64,000 nt of DNA from Sipunculus nudus (Eukaryota; Annelida; Sipuncula; Golfingiida; Sipunculidae): the NCBI GenBank assembly GCA_026874595.1, contig CM049316.1:5222339-5286338 (forward strand), in the 5' to 3' direction. The notes beneath the pieces are model-generated. The model was not told the origin of the DNA, searched no databases, and saw only the letters and a program-made list of their open reading frames with translations. This document shows, one piece after another, positions 35,371 to 45,588 of the stretch. Made by a program: the position numbers and the translations under genes. Within the stretch, counting starts at the first letter, position 1, and every line of letters begins with the position of its first letter.

Positions 35371-37229
35371 ATGCCCCCGCCACAAAGTGGCCGGGGCATA
35401 TAGTTTTACCCATGTCCGTCATTCCGAAATCAAATTGTTGTACAGACTTTTTTTCGTAATGCCTGCAGATATTGGCCTGATTTTTGGTGTGTGGGCAGAT
35501 AATGACCAGTTACAGATCGAGTTCGGGTTTCGTCCTGGTTGACCTACTTGTGACCGTTTTACGGCTTCTAAACTTGGAAAATTTCATGAAAAATAGAAAT
35601 TTTCATGACAAATACACATGTACAGACTTTTCTTCGCAATGCCTGCAGATATTGGCCTGATTTTTGGTGTGTGGGCAGATAATGACCAGTTACAGATCGA
35701 GTTCGCGTTTCGTCCTGGTTGACCTACTTTTGACCATTTTAAAGCTCCTAAAAATTGGAAAATTTCATGAAAAATAGAAATTTTCATGACAAATACACAA
35801 GTACGGACTTTTTTTCGCAATGCCTGCAGATATTGGCCTGATTTTTGGTGTGTGGGCAGATAATGAGCAGTTACAGATCGAGTTCGTGTTTTGTCCCGGT
35901 TGACCTACTTGTGACTGTTTTACAGCTCCTAAGTTAGAAAAATTCATGAAAAATAGAAATTTTCATGACAAATACACATGTACGGACTTTTTGTCGCAAT
36001 GCCTGCAGATATTGGCCTGATTTTTGGTGTGTTGGCAGATAATGACCAGTTACAGATTGAGTTCGCGTTTCGTCCCGGTTGACCTACTTTTGACCGTTTC
36101 ACGGCTCCTAAACTTAGAAAAATTCATGAAAAATAGAAATTTTCATGACAAATACACATGTACAGCTCTTTTTAGCCCTTAGCTCATAGGCTGATGGGCT
36201 ATTGTCACCACCCAAGCTGTCCGTCCGTCCATCTGTCTGCCGGTGTCTGTCCGTCCGTCCGTTCCGTGTCTGTTAACTTTTACCTTGTGAGCAGGATATC
36301 TCTAAAAGGATTCACCTTTGGAATTTTATTTCATCAGTGAAGATGTATATTGATAAAATCTCGGTCAAGATCGAAGATGGGTGACCTTGACCCATTTTTC
36401 TACATTTTAGAGCTGATTATAGAAAAACAATCAGAAGTTTATATCTCAGGAACCATTGTGTGGATTTTCACAAAACTTACTATGATCATTGGGACTGATG
36501 GTCTGTATGTGCTGCACAATTTTGGTGGCGCCACCTGCAATTTCTAATTTTTTAATGAAATTTTATCGGATTTTTCCAATTTTGGCCTTTTGTGCAGGAT
36601 ATCTCCAAAGGTATTCAACACAGGAACTTCATTTCTTCAGTGCTATTGCATTATATTTACAAAATCTTGGTCAAGTTCAAAGATGGGAGATCTTGACCTA
36701 CTTTTCAAGGTCACAGAGCTTAGCATAGAAAAAAACTTAGGAGCTTATTTCTCAGGAAGCATTTTGTGGATTGTTATGAAACATGGTATATACCTCTCCA
36801 ATTTAAATTTATAAATGATTATCAACTTTTGCTAATATTCTAGTTTCGCAATGCAATGCTTACAGATACTGGCCTAATGTTTGGTCTGTGGGCGCATAAT
36901 GACCACTTACAGATCGAGTTTGCGTTTCGTCCCAGTTAACCTATTTTTCACCATATGACAGATCCTGAACATAGAAAATTTCATGAAAGACAGAAATTTT
37001 CATGAAAAATGCACATATATGGACTTTTTTTCACAATGCCTGCAGATACTGGCCTGATTTTTGGTGTGTTGCTTGATAATGACCCTTTACAGATTGAGTT
37101 TGCATTTTGCCCTTGTTGACCTACTTTTGACCATACAACACCTCCTGAACTTAAAAAATTTTACAAAATTTAACAAATGTTTCTAATTTGCCCCAGGCGG
37201 GGGCATTCGTGTCATTCCGACACATCTAG
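35371..37229 (+). mobile_element. Family-B HINE-like element, copy 3 (with nested family-C element)
   Basis: 1859 bp. It begins ATGCCCCCGCC after TTTTT. Four 180-bp monomers precede the nested family-C insert and two follow it. It ends GGCGGGGGCAT, GTGTCATTCCGACAC, CTAG (37226-37229) before TTTACAATTTT, which continues the host family-A linker (TTTTTACAATTTTT in other monomers). The insertion is T/T. It has two more monomers than copy 1 but the same nested insertion, so the composite was copied and then changed monomer number, or the reverse. Confidence 0.82.
36174..36843 (+). mobile_element. Family-C element nested in family B, copy 2
   Basis: 670 bp, clearly homologous to 4785-5451 over its full length, with the same borders: AGCCC after TTTTT, and CTAG (36840-36843) before TTTCGCAATGC. 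Here the internal palindrome is intact (GGTGGCGCCACC, 36524-36535), while in the first copy it has mutated. Confidence 0.78.
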
Positions 37230-38943
37230 TTTACAATTTTTTTTCTCTTTTTTTGAGACCTTTAAAAATGTGGACATCTGTTAACAGGGCACAAATCGTC
37301 ACAATTGGACCTAGAATCTTCTATCTTGACATGCGGGGAGGCCCATGAAAAGTCTCCTTGGAAACCTGGAATTAGGTCTCTGTTACCCAGATTCTTCAAG
37401 CTATGGGGCTCTGAAGTACCCCCCAGAATAATGAAAATTTGATACAAAAACTAAAATATCTGAACAACTAATGCATTGATCACCATGATTCTTTGCATGG
37501 ATATTGATCATGGAGTGTTTCATCGGTTTCTGCAGACTGGTGGCGCCACCTGTATTTTTTCTATATTTTACAATTTTCTTTCTCTATTTTTGATACCTTA
37601 AAAGATGCGGTCATCTGTTAACAGGGCACAAATCATAACGGCTGGACCTAGAATCTTCTTTCTTGACATGCAGAGAGGCCAATGTTAAGTCTTCTTGGAA
37701 ATAAAAATTAGGGTCTCTGTTACCCTAAACCTCAGAGCTATGGGGCTCTGAAGTATCCCCCAGAATAATGCAAAATTTGATACAAAAGCTCAAGTATCTG
37801 AATAACCACTGCATTGATCACCAAGATTCTCTGCATGAATATTGATCATGGGATGTTCCATCACTTCCTGCAGACTGGTGGCGCCACCTGTATTTTTTTC
37901 AAATTTTTGCAAATTTTTTTTCAAACCTCAATGAAACTGTAATCTGTTAACAGGGCACAAATCGTAACCACTGGACCTGGAATCTTCTTACTTAATATGC
38001 AGGGAGGTCCATGAAAAATCGCATTGAAAACCTGAAATTAGGTCTCTGATACCCATATCCTTGGAGCTATGGGGTTCCGAAGTACCCCCCAGAATAATGC
38101 AAAATTTGATACAAAAGCTCAAGTCTCTGAATAACTACTGCATTGATCACCATGATTCTTTGCATGAATATTGATCATGGGATGTTCAATCAGTTCCTGC
38201 AAACTGGTGGCGCCATCTGTATTTTTTTTAATTTTTGACAAAATTTTTTCTTTATTTTTGAGACCTTCAAAGAAGCTGTCATCTGTTAACAGAGCACAAA
38301 TCATAACTGCTGGACCTAGATTCTTCTAACTTGACATCAAGGGAGGTTCATGAAAAGTCTCTGTGAAAACATGAAATTAGGTCTCTGTTACCCATATCCT
38401 TCGTAGTAACCTGTATTTTTTTTCATATTTTTAGGCATTTTTTCTCTATTTATGAGACCTTCAAATGAAGTGGTCATCTGTTAACATGCCACAAACTGTA
38501 ACTGCTGTACCTAGAATCTTCTTAATTGACATCCAGGGAGACTAATGAAAAATCTCCTTGGAAACCTGAAATTAGGTTTCTGTTACCCATATTCTCTGAG
38601 CTATAGGGCTCATAAATACCCCCAAGAATAATTAAAAATTTGATACAAGCAAAAGCTCCAGTATATGAATAACTAATGCCTTGATAGCCATGATTCTTTG
38701 GATACAAATTGATCATGGAGTGTTTCATCAGTTCCTGCAGACTGGTGGCACTCCCTGTATTTTTTTCAAATTTTTACGCATTTTTTCCCTATTTATGAGA
38801 CCTTCAAATGAAGTTGTCATCTGTCCAAAAGCCCACTGAAACCCATTTCAAAATTCATGATTTGTTTGCACTCTGGCAGTCATTTTGCTCATTGTTCAAC
38901 ATTCCTTGAATTCAGCTGAGCGTCATGGCCCATGGGCCACTTG

Positions 38944-39064
38944 TTCTTCTCATTTTAAATATATCCCACTGTTACCATGCATGGCCCAGTGTCTACCTCT
39001 CCTAGGGACATTGTTATTGCTAGATCATGAAACAAAGTGATATCCAAAAGTTTCAATTTTTTTT
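38944..39064. other. Short spacer
   Basis: Unique-looking sequence between the family-A element and the second SINE relic. Confidence 0.4.
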
Positions 39065-39446
39065 GTCAGCGATACACAGCAGTGGGGTACAGCCTTCCCA
39101 TTAAGCCAGCATGGGGGTTCACAAGGAAGAATCTCAGTCATCCTTCAGCTGAGATTCAAACTCTCGGTTGTTCATCTTTGAGTCATATGCTCTAGAGGTG
39201 GATACAGAATCTTAGATATCTGGCAGAGGTAAAAGTCAGCAGGGAGTATGAGTAGATTTCAGTAGTAGTGTCACATGTTAAGTATAGGGAAGAAAACAAT
39301 GCTAAATTAAAAATTTGGGGCTGCTTTTCAATTTTGAATATATATTTTTCTATTTCCAAGACATTTCAGGTTAAAAAAAGGGGGAGCATACCTCATGTGC
39401 CCCCTCTAAATATGCCCCTGTGCTCTACCCATAGTCCAAAGAAGCC
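39065..39446 (-). mobile_element. tRNA-derived SINE relic 2, interrupted
   Basis: Minus-strand copy related to 33600-33812: B box GAGTTTGAATCTC (39151-39163), the TTAATGGGAAGGC module near 39100 and a tRNA-like 5' end near 39446 (rc of AAGAAGCCAGC). The A-box region is split by a 225-bp insertion at 39195-39419, with TGCTCTA repeated on both sides. Confidence 0.6.
39195..39419. mobile_element. 225-bp hAT-like MITE inserted in the SINE
   Basis: Flanked by ATGCTCTA (39187-39194) and GTGCTCTA (39420-39427), an 8-bp target duplication with one mismatch; the uninterrupted sequence is visible in SINE relic 1 as GTGCTCTACCCC. Ends GAGGTGGATACAGA and, inverted, AGGGGCATATTTAGA are imperfect terminal inverted repeats similar to the CAGGGGCGGATCCAG-type termini of hAT elements. 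No transposase frame. Confidence 0.5.
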
Positions 39447-39481
39447 AGCTTTTGTATGTATTCTTTGATAGCTGCTGCATT

Positions 39482-40798
39482 GGTAATCTATATAAAACAT
39501 TGAGGTTGGCATTATCATAATTTTAGGAATCAGTTCAGTGTGTTGTCAGACATGTATTGATGAAAATTGGTGTAACCATCAGAAACTTTGTTGTTATTAC
39601 AGAAGATGATAGGTAATTTATATAAAACATTGAGGTTGGCATTATCATAATTTTAGGAAGCAGTTCAGAATGTTGTCAGAAACATATTGATGAAAATTGA
39701 TGTAACCATCAGAAACTTTGATGTTATGACAGAAGATGATAGGTAATTTATATAAAACATTGGGGTTGGCATTATCAAAAGTTTAGGAAGCAGTTCAGTA
39801 TGTTGTCAGAAACATATTGATGAAAATTGATGTAACCATCAAAAACTTTGTTGTTATGACAGAAGATGATAGGTAATTTATATAAAACATTGGGTTTGGC
39901 ATTATCAAAAGTTTAGGAAGCAGTTCAGTATGTTGTCAGAAACATATTGATGAAAATTGGTGTAACCATCAGAAACTTTGTTGTTATGACAGAAGATAAT
40001 AGGTAATTTATATAAAACATTGAGGTTGGCATTATCATAATTTTAGGAAGCAGTTCAGTATGTTGTCAGAAACATATTTATGAAAATTGGTGTAACCATC
40101 AAAAACTTTGTTATTATGACAGAAGATGATAGGTAATTTATATAAAACATTGAGGTTGGCATTATCATAATTTTAGGAAGCAGTTCAGTATGTTGTCAGA
40201 AACATATTGATGAAAATTGGTGTAACCATCAGAAACTTTGTTGTTATGACAAAAGATGATAGGTAATTTATGTAAAACATTGAGGTTGGCATTATCATAA
40301 TTTTAGGAAGCAGTTCAGTATGTTGTCAGAAACATATTGATGAAAATTGATGTAACCATCAGAAACTTTGTTGTTATGACAGAAGATGATAGGTAATTTA
40401 TATAAAACATTGAGGTTGGCATTATCATAATTTTAGGAAGCAGTTCAGTATGTTGTCAGAAACATATTGATGAAAATTGGTGTAACCATCAGAAACTTTG
40501 TTGTTATGACAGAAGATGATAGGTAATTTATAAAAAACATTGAGGTTGGCATTATCATAATTTTAGGAAGCAGTTCAGAATGTTGTCAGAAACATATTGA
40601 TGAAAATTGGTGTAACCATCAGAAACTTTGTTGTTATGACAGAAGATGATAGGTAATTTATGTAAAACATTGAGGTTGGCATTATCATATTTTTAGGAAG
40701 CAGTTCAGTATGTTGTCAGAAACATATTGATGAAAATTGGTGTAACCATCAGAAACTTTGTTATTATGACAGAAGATGATAGGTAATTTATGTTACCC
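39482..40798. repeat. 130-bp satellite array, about 10 units
   Basis: The marker GGTAATTTATATAAAACATT begins at 39482, 39612, 39742, 39872, 40002, 40132, 40262, 40392, 40522 and 40652, exactly 130 bp apart, with an eleventh start at 40782 that breaks off. Units are at least about 95% alike. The period is constant with no indels, pointing to recent homogenisation. No ORF. Confidence 0.97.
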
Positions 40799-43700
40799 TA
40801 ACAATCAAAGAACAATTCAGTAATATTATTTTTTAGCTCTGACAAGATTGAGATTTATGATGATGTAATTGAGAATTATGAATCATCTTTTATATTCAGA
40901 TATATATGTTATATTGGAAATGTATAGAAATATAAACTTAAATTTAAAAAAAAATTGATGTGATAAAAAAAATGAGGATTTAATACAAACGTTTGTCCAT
41001 TATTTTCCTGCCTCAGCAGAATTTGAGATCAGGCTTTGTTTGCCCTGTTTCATGTTGTTAATTAGTTATATTTCAACTGTATACATTTCATTAAAAAAAT
41101 ACATATATATTTAATAATATATATTATACAAAAAAATAGATTCAATTGAACAAATGCGTAAACTACTGAAATGTCAACAGTTAATCAAAAAGCCAACTAA
41201 TGATCATGGTAATAGTACAGATCATTTGTTCTCAAACTGCTCACATGCTTCAGTTTCAACATTAGGAAACACATGGTCAGGTCACAAAATATTATTTGCA
41301 ACAATTTCTTGCTCATCAGTACAAACCAATCATATAAACCAACCATGGCCTTTATTACCTCTTCCTCTTACACTTTATCTCCATACGATATTATTTTAGA
41401 TTTTTACCTTCAAGGTCAACTTCAGCTGAGCACAGTGACCCATGGGTCCATTGGTTCTGTTTTATCCTTGGTTTTTGTTTTTTAATTAGACAGTCTTTTC
41501 ACACACCTGGGATTACAGGTAGATGTTTTGATTTTATCAAGTTTACATCTGCATTGCTGGTTTCAGTAATTAATGAACTCTTAAAGTGCAGGTGACCATT
41601 AACAGTTGCAATTGGTGAAACAGTGGTTAAACAATTAATTGTTGTAGGCCACTCAGAATTTAGAGACTACAGTGAGTGTCATGCATGGACAGTGGCTCCC
41701 CCTTGAGGTCAATAATATCAAGTCCCTGAGATGTGCAGATAGCAGAGAACATCTGCTGAGGATTACAGACTTGCCAAAAAGTCATCCCTTTTTTAGATTA
41801 ACTGAATATGACAGAAACTGCATTTTTTTCACTCTTTTTAAGTAGAATTTTTGTTCAGTGAAACAGTTCCATCCTCCATGAAGCAAACCTTTGCTCCCAG
41901 AGCCCTTACCCTGCATCTTGCTTTTTTGGGGTCCAATCAGTGTATGGGATGCTTTTCAGTTTATTCATGTCACCTTTTACTTTGATGCATCATTCATTTT
42001 GACAATTATAAAGAGATTTGATATACATCTGAGAGCCAGAAGTATGCTGAATTAAAAAAAAATTAGTCATTACTTGAAATTTTTGTTCAAAGTTCTCCTC
42101 TTGCATTGCAATTATTTCTTCATTTCAGGCATCAAATTAATGTTCCACAATTTAACACAGTAGAACTCTCTGTTACTGTTATTATCATTTCTAAATTTGA
42201 TTAACTGTACAAAATCTCATTGATAATTTCCAGTCACTATCATGAAGTATTATTGGTTTAGTATGCTGCATAATTAATTTCAACTTTCTTTGTACACTGT
42301 CAAATATTGAACTATGCTGTGCTTTCTTTCTATGAGTCTGAAATCACTTACTTTGATAGAAGTCTACATAGTTTTGTTACACATTTATACTTTCTTTACA
42401 TATGGTAACTAAAAGCTATCAGAGTTCAAATAGGTATTAACATTAACAGTTTACATACTGCTCTAGCATGGTGTATTGACTTGAGCTAGATTCATTCACT
42501 GTGTTACAAATCATTAGATTTTTAAATGTTATTTCAGGCTTATTTTACATTCCATGCATGAACTTAAATTGACTTTCTCTCCATGAATAGTTTTGCTTCA
42601 TGTATTACTGAAAGCAAACACTAAATGCTGATACATAAGTGAATTTTATTATCAGTTATCTTAGAAAAAAATTGTACCTATATTCAGGTACACTCTACAT
42701 TTTCTGTTTAGGACATTGATGAATTTATTTGTAGTAATTGTCCTCATAAAATTCCTTCATAGGTATTTTGCACTTCTATCCTGTCAGCTGCTCAGGAAAA
42801 AGGAGATATAAAATGTGAAAGATGTACAATATTTTATGTAGATCTTCTATTACAAGATGAAAGACGATGAAGTCAACATATCTCTTGTCAAACAGTATCA
42901 CTTAGATCAGCCAAGTTATTTATAACACTTATCACACAAATTTGACAGGTGACAGGTCTTAAATTAACAATGCAGCTCCCCATCAAAAGCTGCCTTTCTT
43001 TTCAAGAGGTCAATAAAAGTGTTTGAAATGCAGGGTGGTGTTGGGCCGATCATGAGGGTGATTTGGCAGGCAAGCAAGGTGAAAGAACCCCGGTCACAGG
43101 TGGCCTGTGAAAATGTTCAATAATTGGGTTCAGCTGAAGCCAGGAACTGGCATGGGCTTTTTGTAGGCCTGCCACAGCTGGACTTAGATTCTCACTGAGG
43201 CTAGGGGTAATAATCTATGAAACAAACCACTTGTGCTGCTGGCTATAAATTTGCTGCTAGAGCAGAGTCACATGTGGGGCTGCCAGCGAAGAAATGACAC
43301 TAGATCCCCATGTTCTGTTGCTGATTATGTTCAACTTGTCAGATGCACTTGTTTCTGCCTATCAAGCTTGAAAAGCTTTGTGATCTGTTCACAGCTACCA
43401 TATGACCCCGAGATACTTTTCTGTATATCCTTATACACAGCAAGTGGCTGTTTCAACTGAAGGTGGTGATTACAGGATGCAGATCTGGAGCCTCCTGATG
43501 CTGGGAGGTGGCAATCCATGGAGTGTACACTCCGACATGAAAGCTTAAACAAATGAACACTTCAAATTGTACTTCCAGCTCACTCTACAAGTGGACTAGA
43601 GTAAGAGGAGTACAGTAGAGATCATTTCTGCAGAAGTGGCATACAAACTGTTACTTTGTAACACTCAGCTCTCAGAAGGAGGCTTCTATTGAGGATGAGC

Positions 43701-45380
43701 ACTGATGCTATTGACAGAATTCCATTGGTATCCTGCTTGATACAGGACATATGTACCTCATTACTCAGGTATTACCAACACAATAAGTTTAACACAACAC
43801 TCATTAAACTTTTACAATTTAAACCAGGCGTCTTGTATATATGATTTATTACCATATTTAGTGCCAGATGATGTATAAAACTCTCTCTGGACTTGTGAGA
43901 CATCAACCCTGTACTGTTATATGATCTGTGGTGTGCGGTGCTCTTTGGGTACAACTATTGTTTCCACTCTCCAGAAGTTGCCCCACCAATGGTTAAGTCA
44001 ATTAGTCCAGGAGATACTCTATTACGGCAGAGTCTGGGAACACAGGGCATGTTTAATATCCCCCAGCTGGCTAATTCTTGAAGGCTTGTATTACTACAGT
44101 AACTGGTGGCTATTGACTGTCTGTTAGGACAACATGAGAACTGTAATGTGATCTGTTTGTCCAGACACACAAAGTGCATAGTCCTGCATATATACCACTC
44201 ACCTTCGATTATAGACTTATTGATTTCACACATTAGTAAATGATGACACACCCACCCCGTGGGGGGTGAAACAAGTGCATTATGGCAGACAAGCTAAAAA
44301 CCCTCGCAAAAGAATGTGCATTTTGTTTTGAAAAAAAAGTTGGACACTTATGATATAAATATTTTGACACAAGACTTTTTCCTGGTAGGTTTGGCAGTAA
44401 TTCTAAAGCTGAAGTATTTAGTCCAGCAGATACAGCAGCACTTGGCCTTCCTGCCCTGTTTGTATTAGAAGACATAACACAGACTTTGCATGGGATACTG
44501 GTGTTTACACATAGTATCTTGCTAAGTGGTCCTGTCGTCTGCCTCCTGGTTCTGCCACTTGCCGTTTCATCCTGAACGTATGAGAACATCCTACCAGAGG
44601 TCTGCCCACACTGTTTCTTTATCCAGATGATTTTATCATTTACTCTAGATGTGCCACAAGGAATGCAGTGTCGGAAGTACTAGGAGTACCAAGGGTGCAT
44701 AAGACTGGTAAAGTTATTTTAGGTATCTGTTTCTGAGCTGCCTTACAGGATTATAACAGAAAACAAGAAGACATTTTACAATCTGATGGGATTATTAGCA
44801 ACGCCATCCATCACCTAAATGATAATAAGATAGAGTTTAACTATTTAGATGATATTATGGATTGTATCTTCAGCAAAAGACAACACAGCATTTACTCCCA
44901 AGGGACTCATACTTAAGTGGTCACATGCTGGCATTACTAATCAATGCCGACTGCTGTCATGAAGTTAAGATACAGAAATTCATCTGTGTGTTCAGACAAG
45001 TTTCATGCCTGGTTAATTAAGGATTGACAGAAATACAGCTGACTTAATTAAAAGTTGGTACATGGTGACCAGAAGTGAGAAGAAAAGGAGTTTGAGTCTT
45101 TAAAGTTTAATTAATGTTTAATGATTGTTTTTTAAACCTTTGTTTAGACGGTACTGGCATGAGCTGATATGATAGCTTCAGCTGTTAATGGTAGAGAGAG
45201 CTGGACCAGATTGTGGACATTTAATGTACAACATGTGTGTCTGGAGATGTAATGAAAGTACAGCTGAGTACACAAAATCCACATGTACAGGATACTGACC
45301 ACAGCTCTAGCTCAGGGGGAAAACAGCCTGATATAAAGCTTACAGACAGCCTGAAGAATCCTGTAACAGTGCACTCAAAG
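40799..45380. other. Long non-coding stretch upstream of the exon at 45.4 kb
   Basis: Mostly AT-rich. 41410-41456 is a relic of a family-A-like 3' end (TTCAGCTGAGC, GACCCATGGGTC, CATTGG). 42950-44650 is somewhat richer in G+C and contains a 118-aa minus-strand frame (44233-44589) without recognisable domains. No splice-supported exon was found. It may include promoter or intron sequence for the exon at 45423. Confidence 0.45.
45331..45338 (+). promoter_or_regulatory. TATA-like box upstream of the exon at 45423
   Basis: GATATAAAG lies about 90 bp before the ATG and would place a start site near 45362, giving a short leader of about 60 nt. The alternative is that the exon is internal to the transcript, using the acceptor TCCTGTAACAG (ends 45369) and a leader exon further upstream. 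The sequence does not decide. Confidence 0.25.
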
Positions 45381-45422
45381 TGAGCAGTCAGCGTTAACCT
45401 AACAAGTTCAGCGTGGTCCAGC

Positions 45423-45588
45423 ATGTCAGCTGTGCATGGTCAAAGTAAAGCTGCCCTGCACATCAAAGTGGAATCTCCTGCCAAGGCAGACGAGGCCGAC
45501 CGCAAACCCATCAGCCTGATCAACCTGATGAACCAGCATCCTCATAGGTATCACGGAATATTCTCCCTCGAGTTCGTCCACCCAAAAA
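45423..45588 (+). CDS. N-terminal coding exon, possible methylenetetrahydrofolate reductase family
   Basis: 55 codons plus one base from ATG 45423 to a donor A/GTAGGT (GT at 45589-45590). The start is supported by A at -3 and by an in-frame TGA at 45381. Base composition is clearly more GC than the flanks. The peptide has a polar, charged leader (to about residue 28), then ISLINLMNQHPHRYHG and FSLEFVHPK (residues 47-55). The FSLEF-x-x-P-K pattern resembles the first beta strand of MTHFR/MetF flavoproteins (FSLEFFPPR in animals), which contains a catalytic glutamate, here Glu50; it departs by having Val-His where the family has Phe-Pro. MTHFR reduces methylene-THF to methyl-THF with FAD. The remaining exons are not found before the window ends, so the intron would exceed 18 kb. 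The family call rests on one short motif. Reading past the donor gives only 72 residues. Confidence 0.5.

Larger units (their letters stand above)
35018..38943 (+). mobile_element. Family-A HINE-like element carrying a family-B composite
   Basis: Starts AGCTCAGCTGACTGTAAG after ATT and ends TCAGCTGAGCG, TGGCCCATGGGCCA, CTTG (38940-38943) before TT. Total 3926 bp, of which 1859 bp (35371-37229) is an inserted family-B element. The rest, about 2.07 kb, is about six monomers, close in layout and sequence to the complete copy at 26471-28378. Exact palindromes lie at 37539 and 37877. T flanks both sides. Confidence 0.8.

Noticed and set aside
44233-44589. 118-codon minus-strand frame
   Set aside because: No recognisable domain and no upstream promoter or splice support; length is within chance for 64 kb.
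45539-45552. Alternative splice donor CATAG/GTATCA inside the 45.4-kb exon
   Set aside because: It would remove the RYHGIFSLEF segment, the only part that resembles a known family; the donor at 45589 keeps it.
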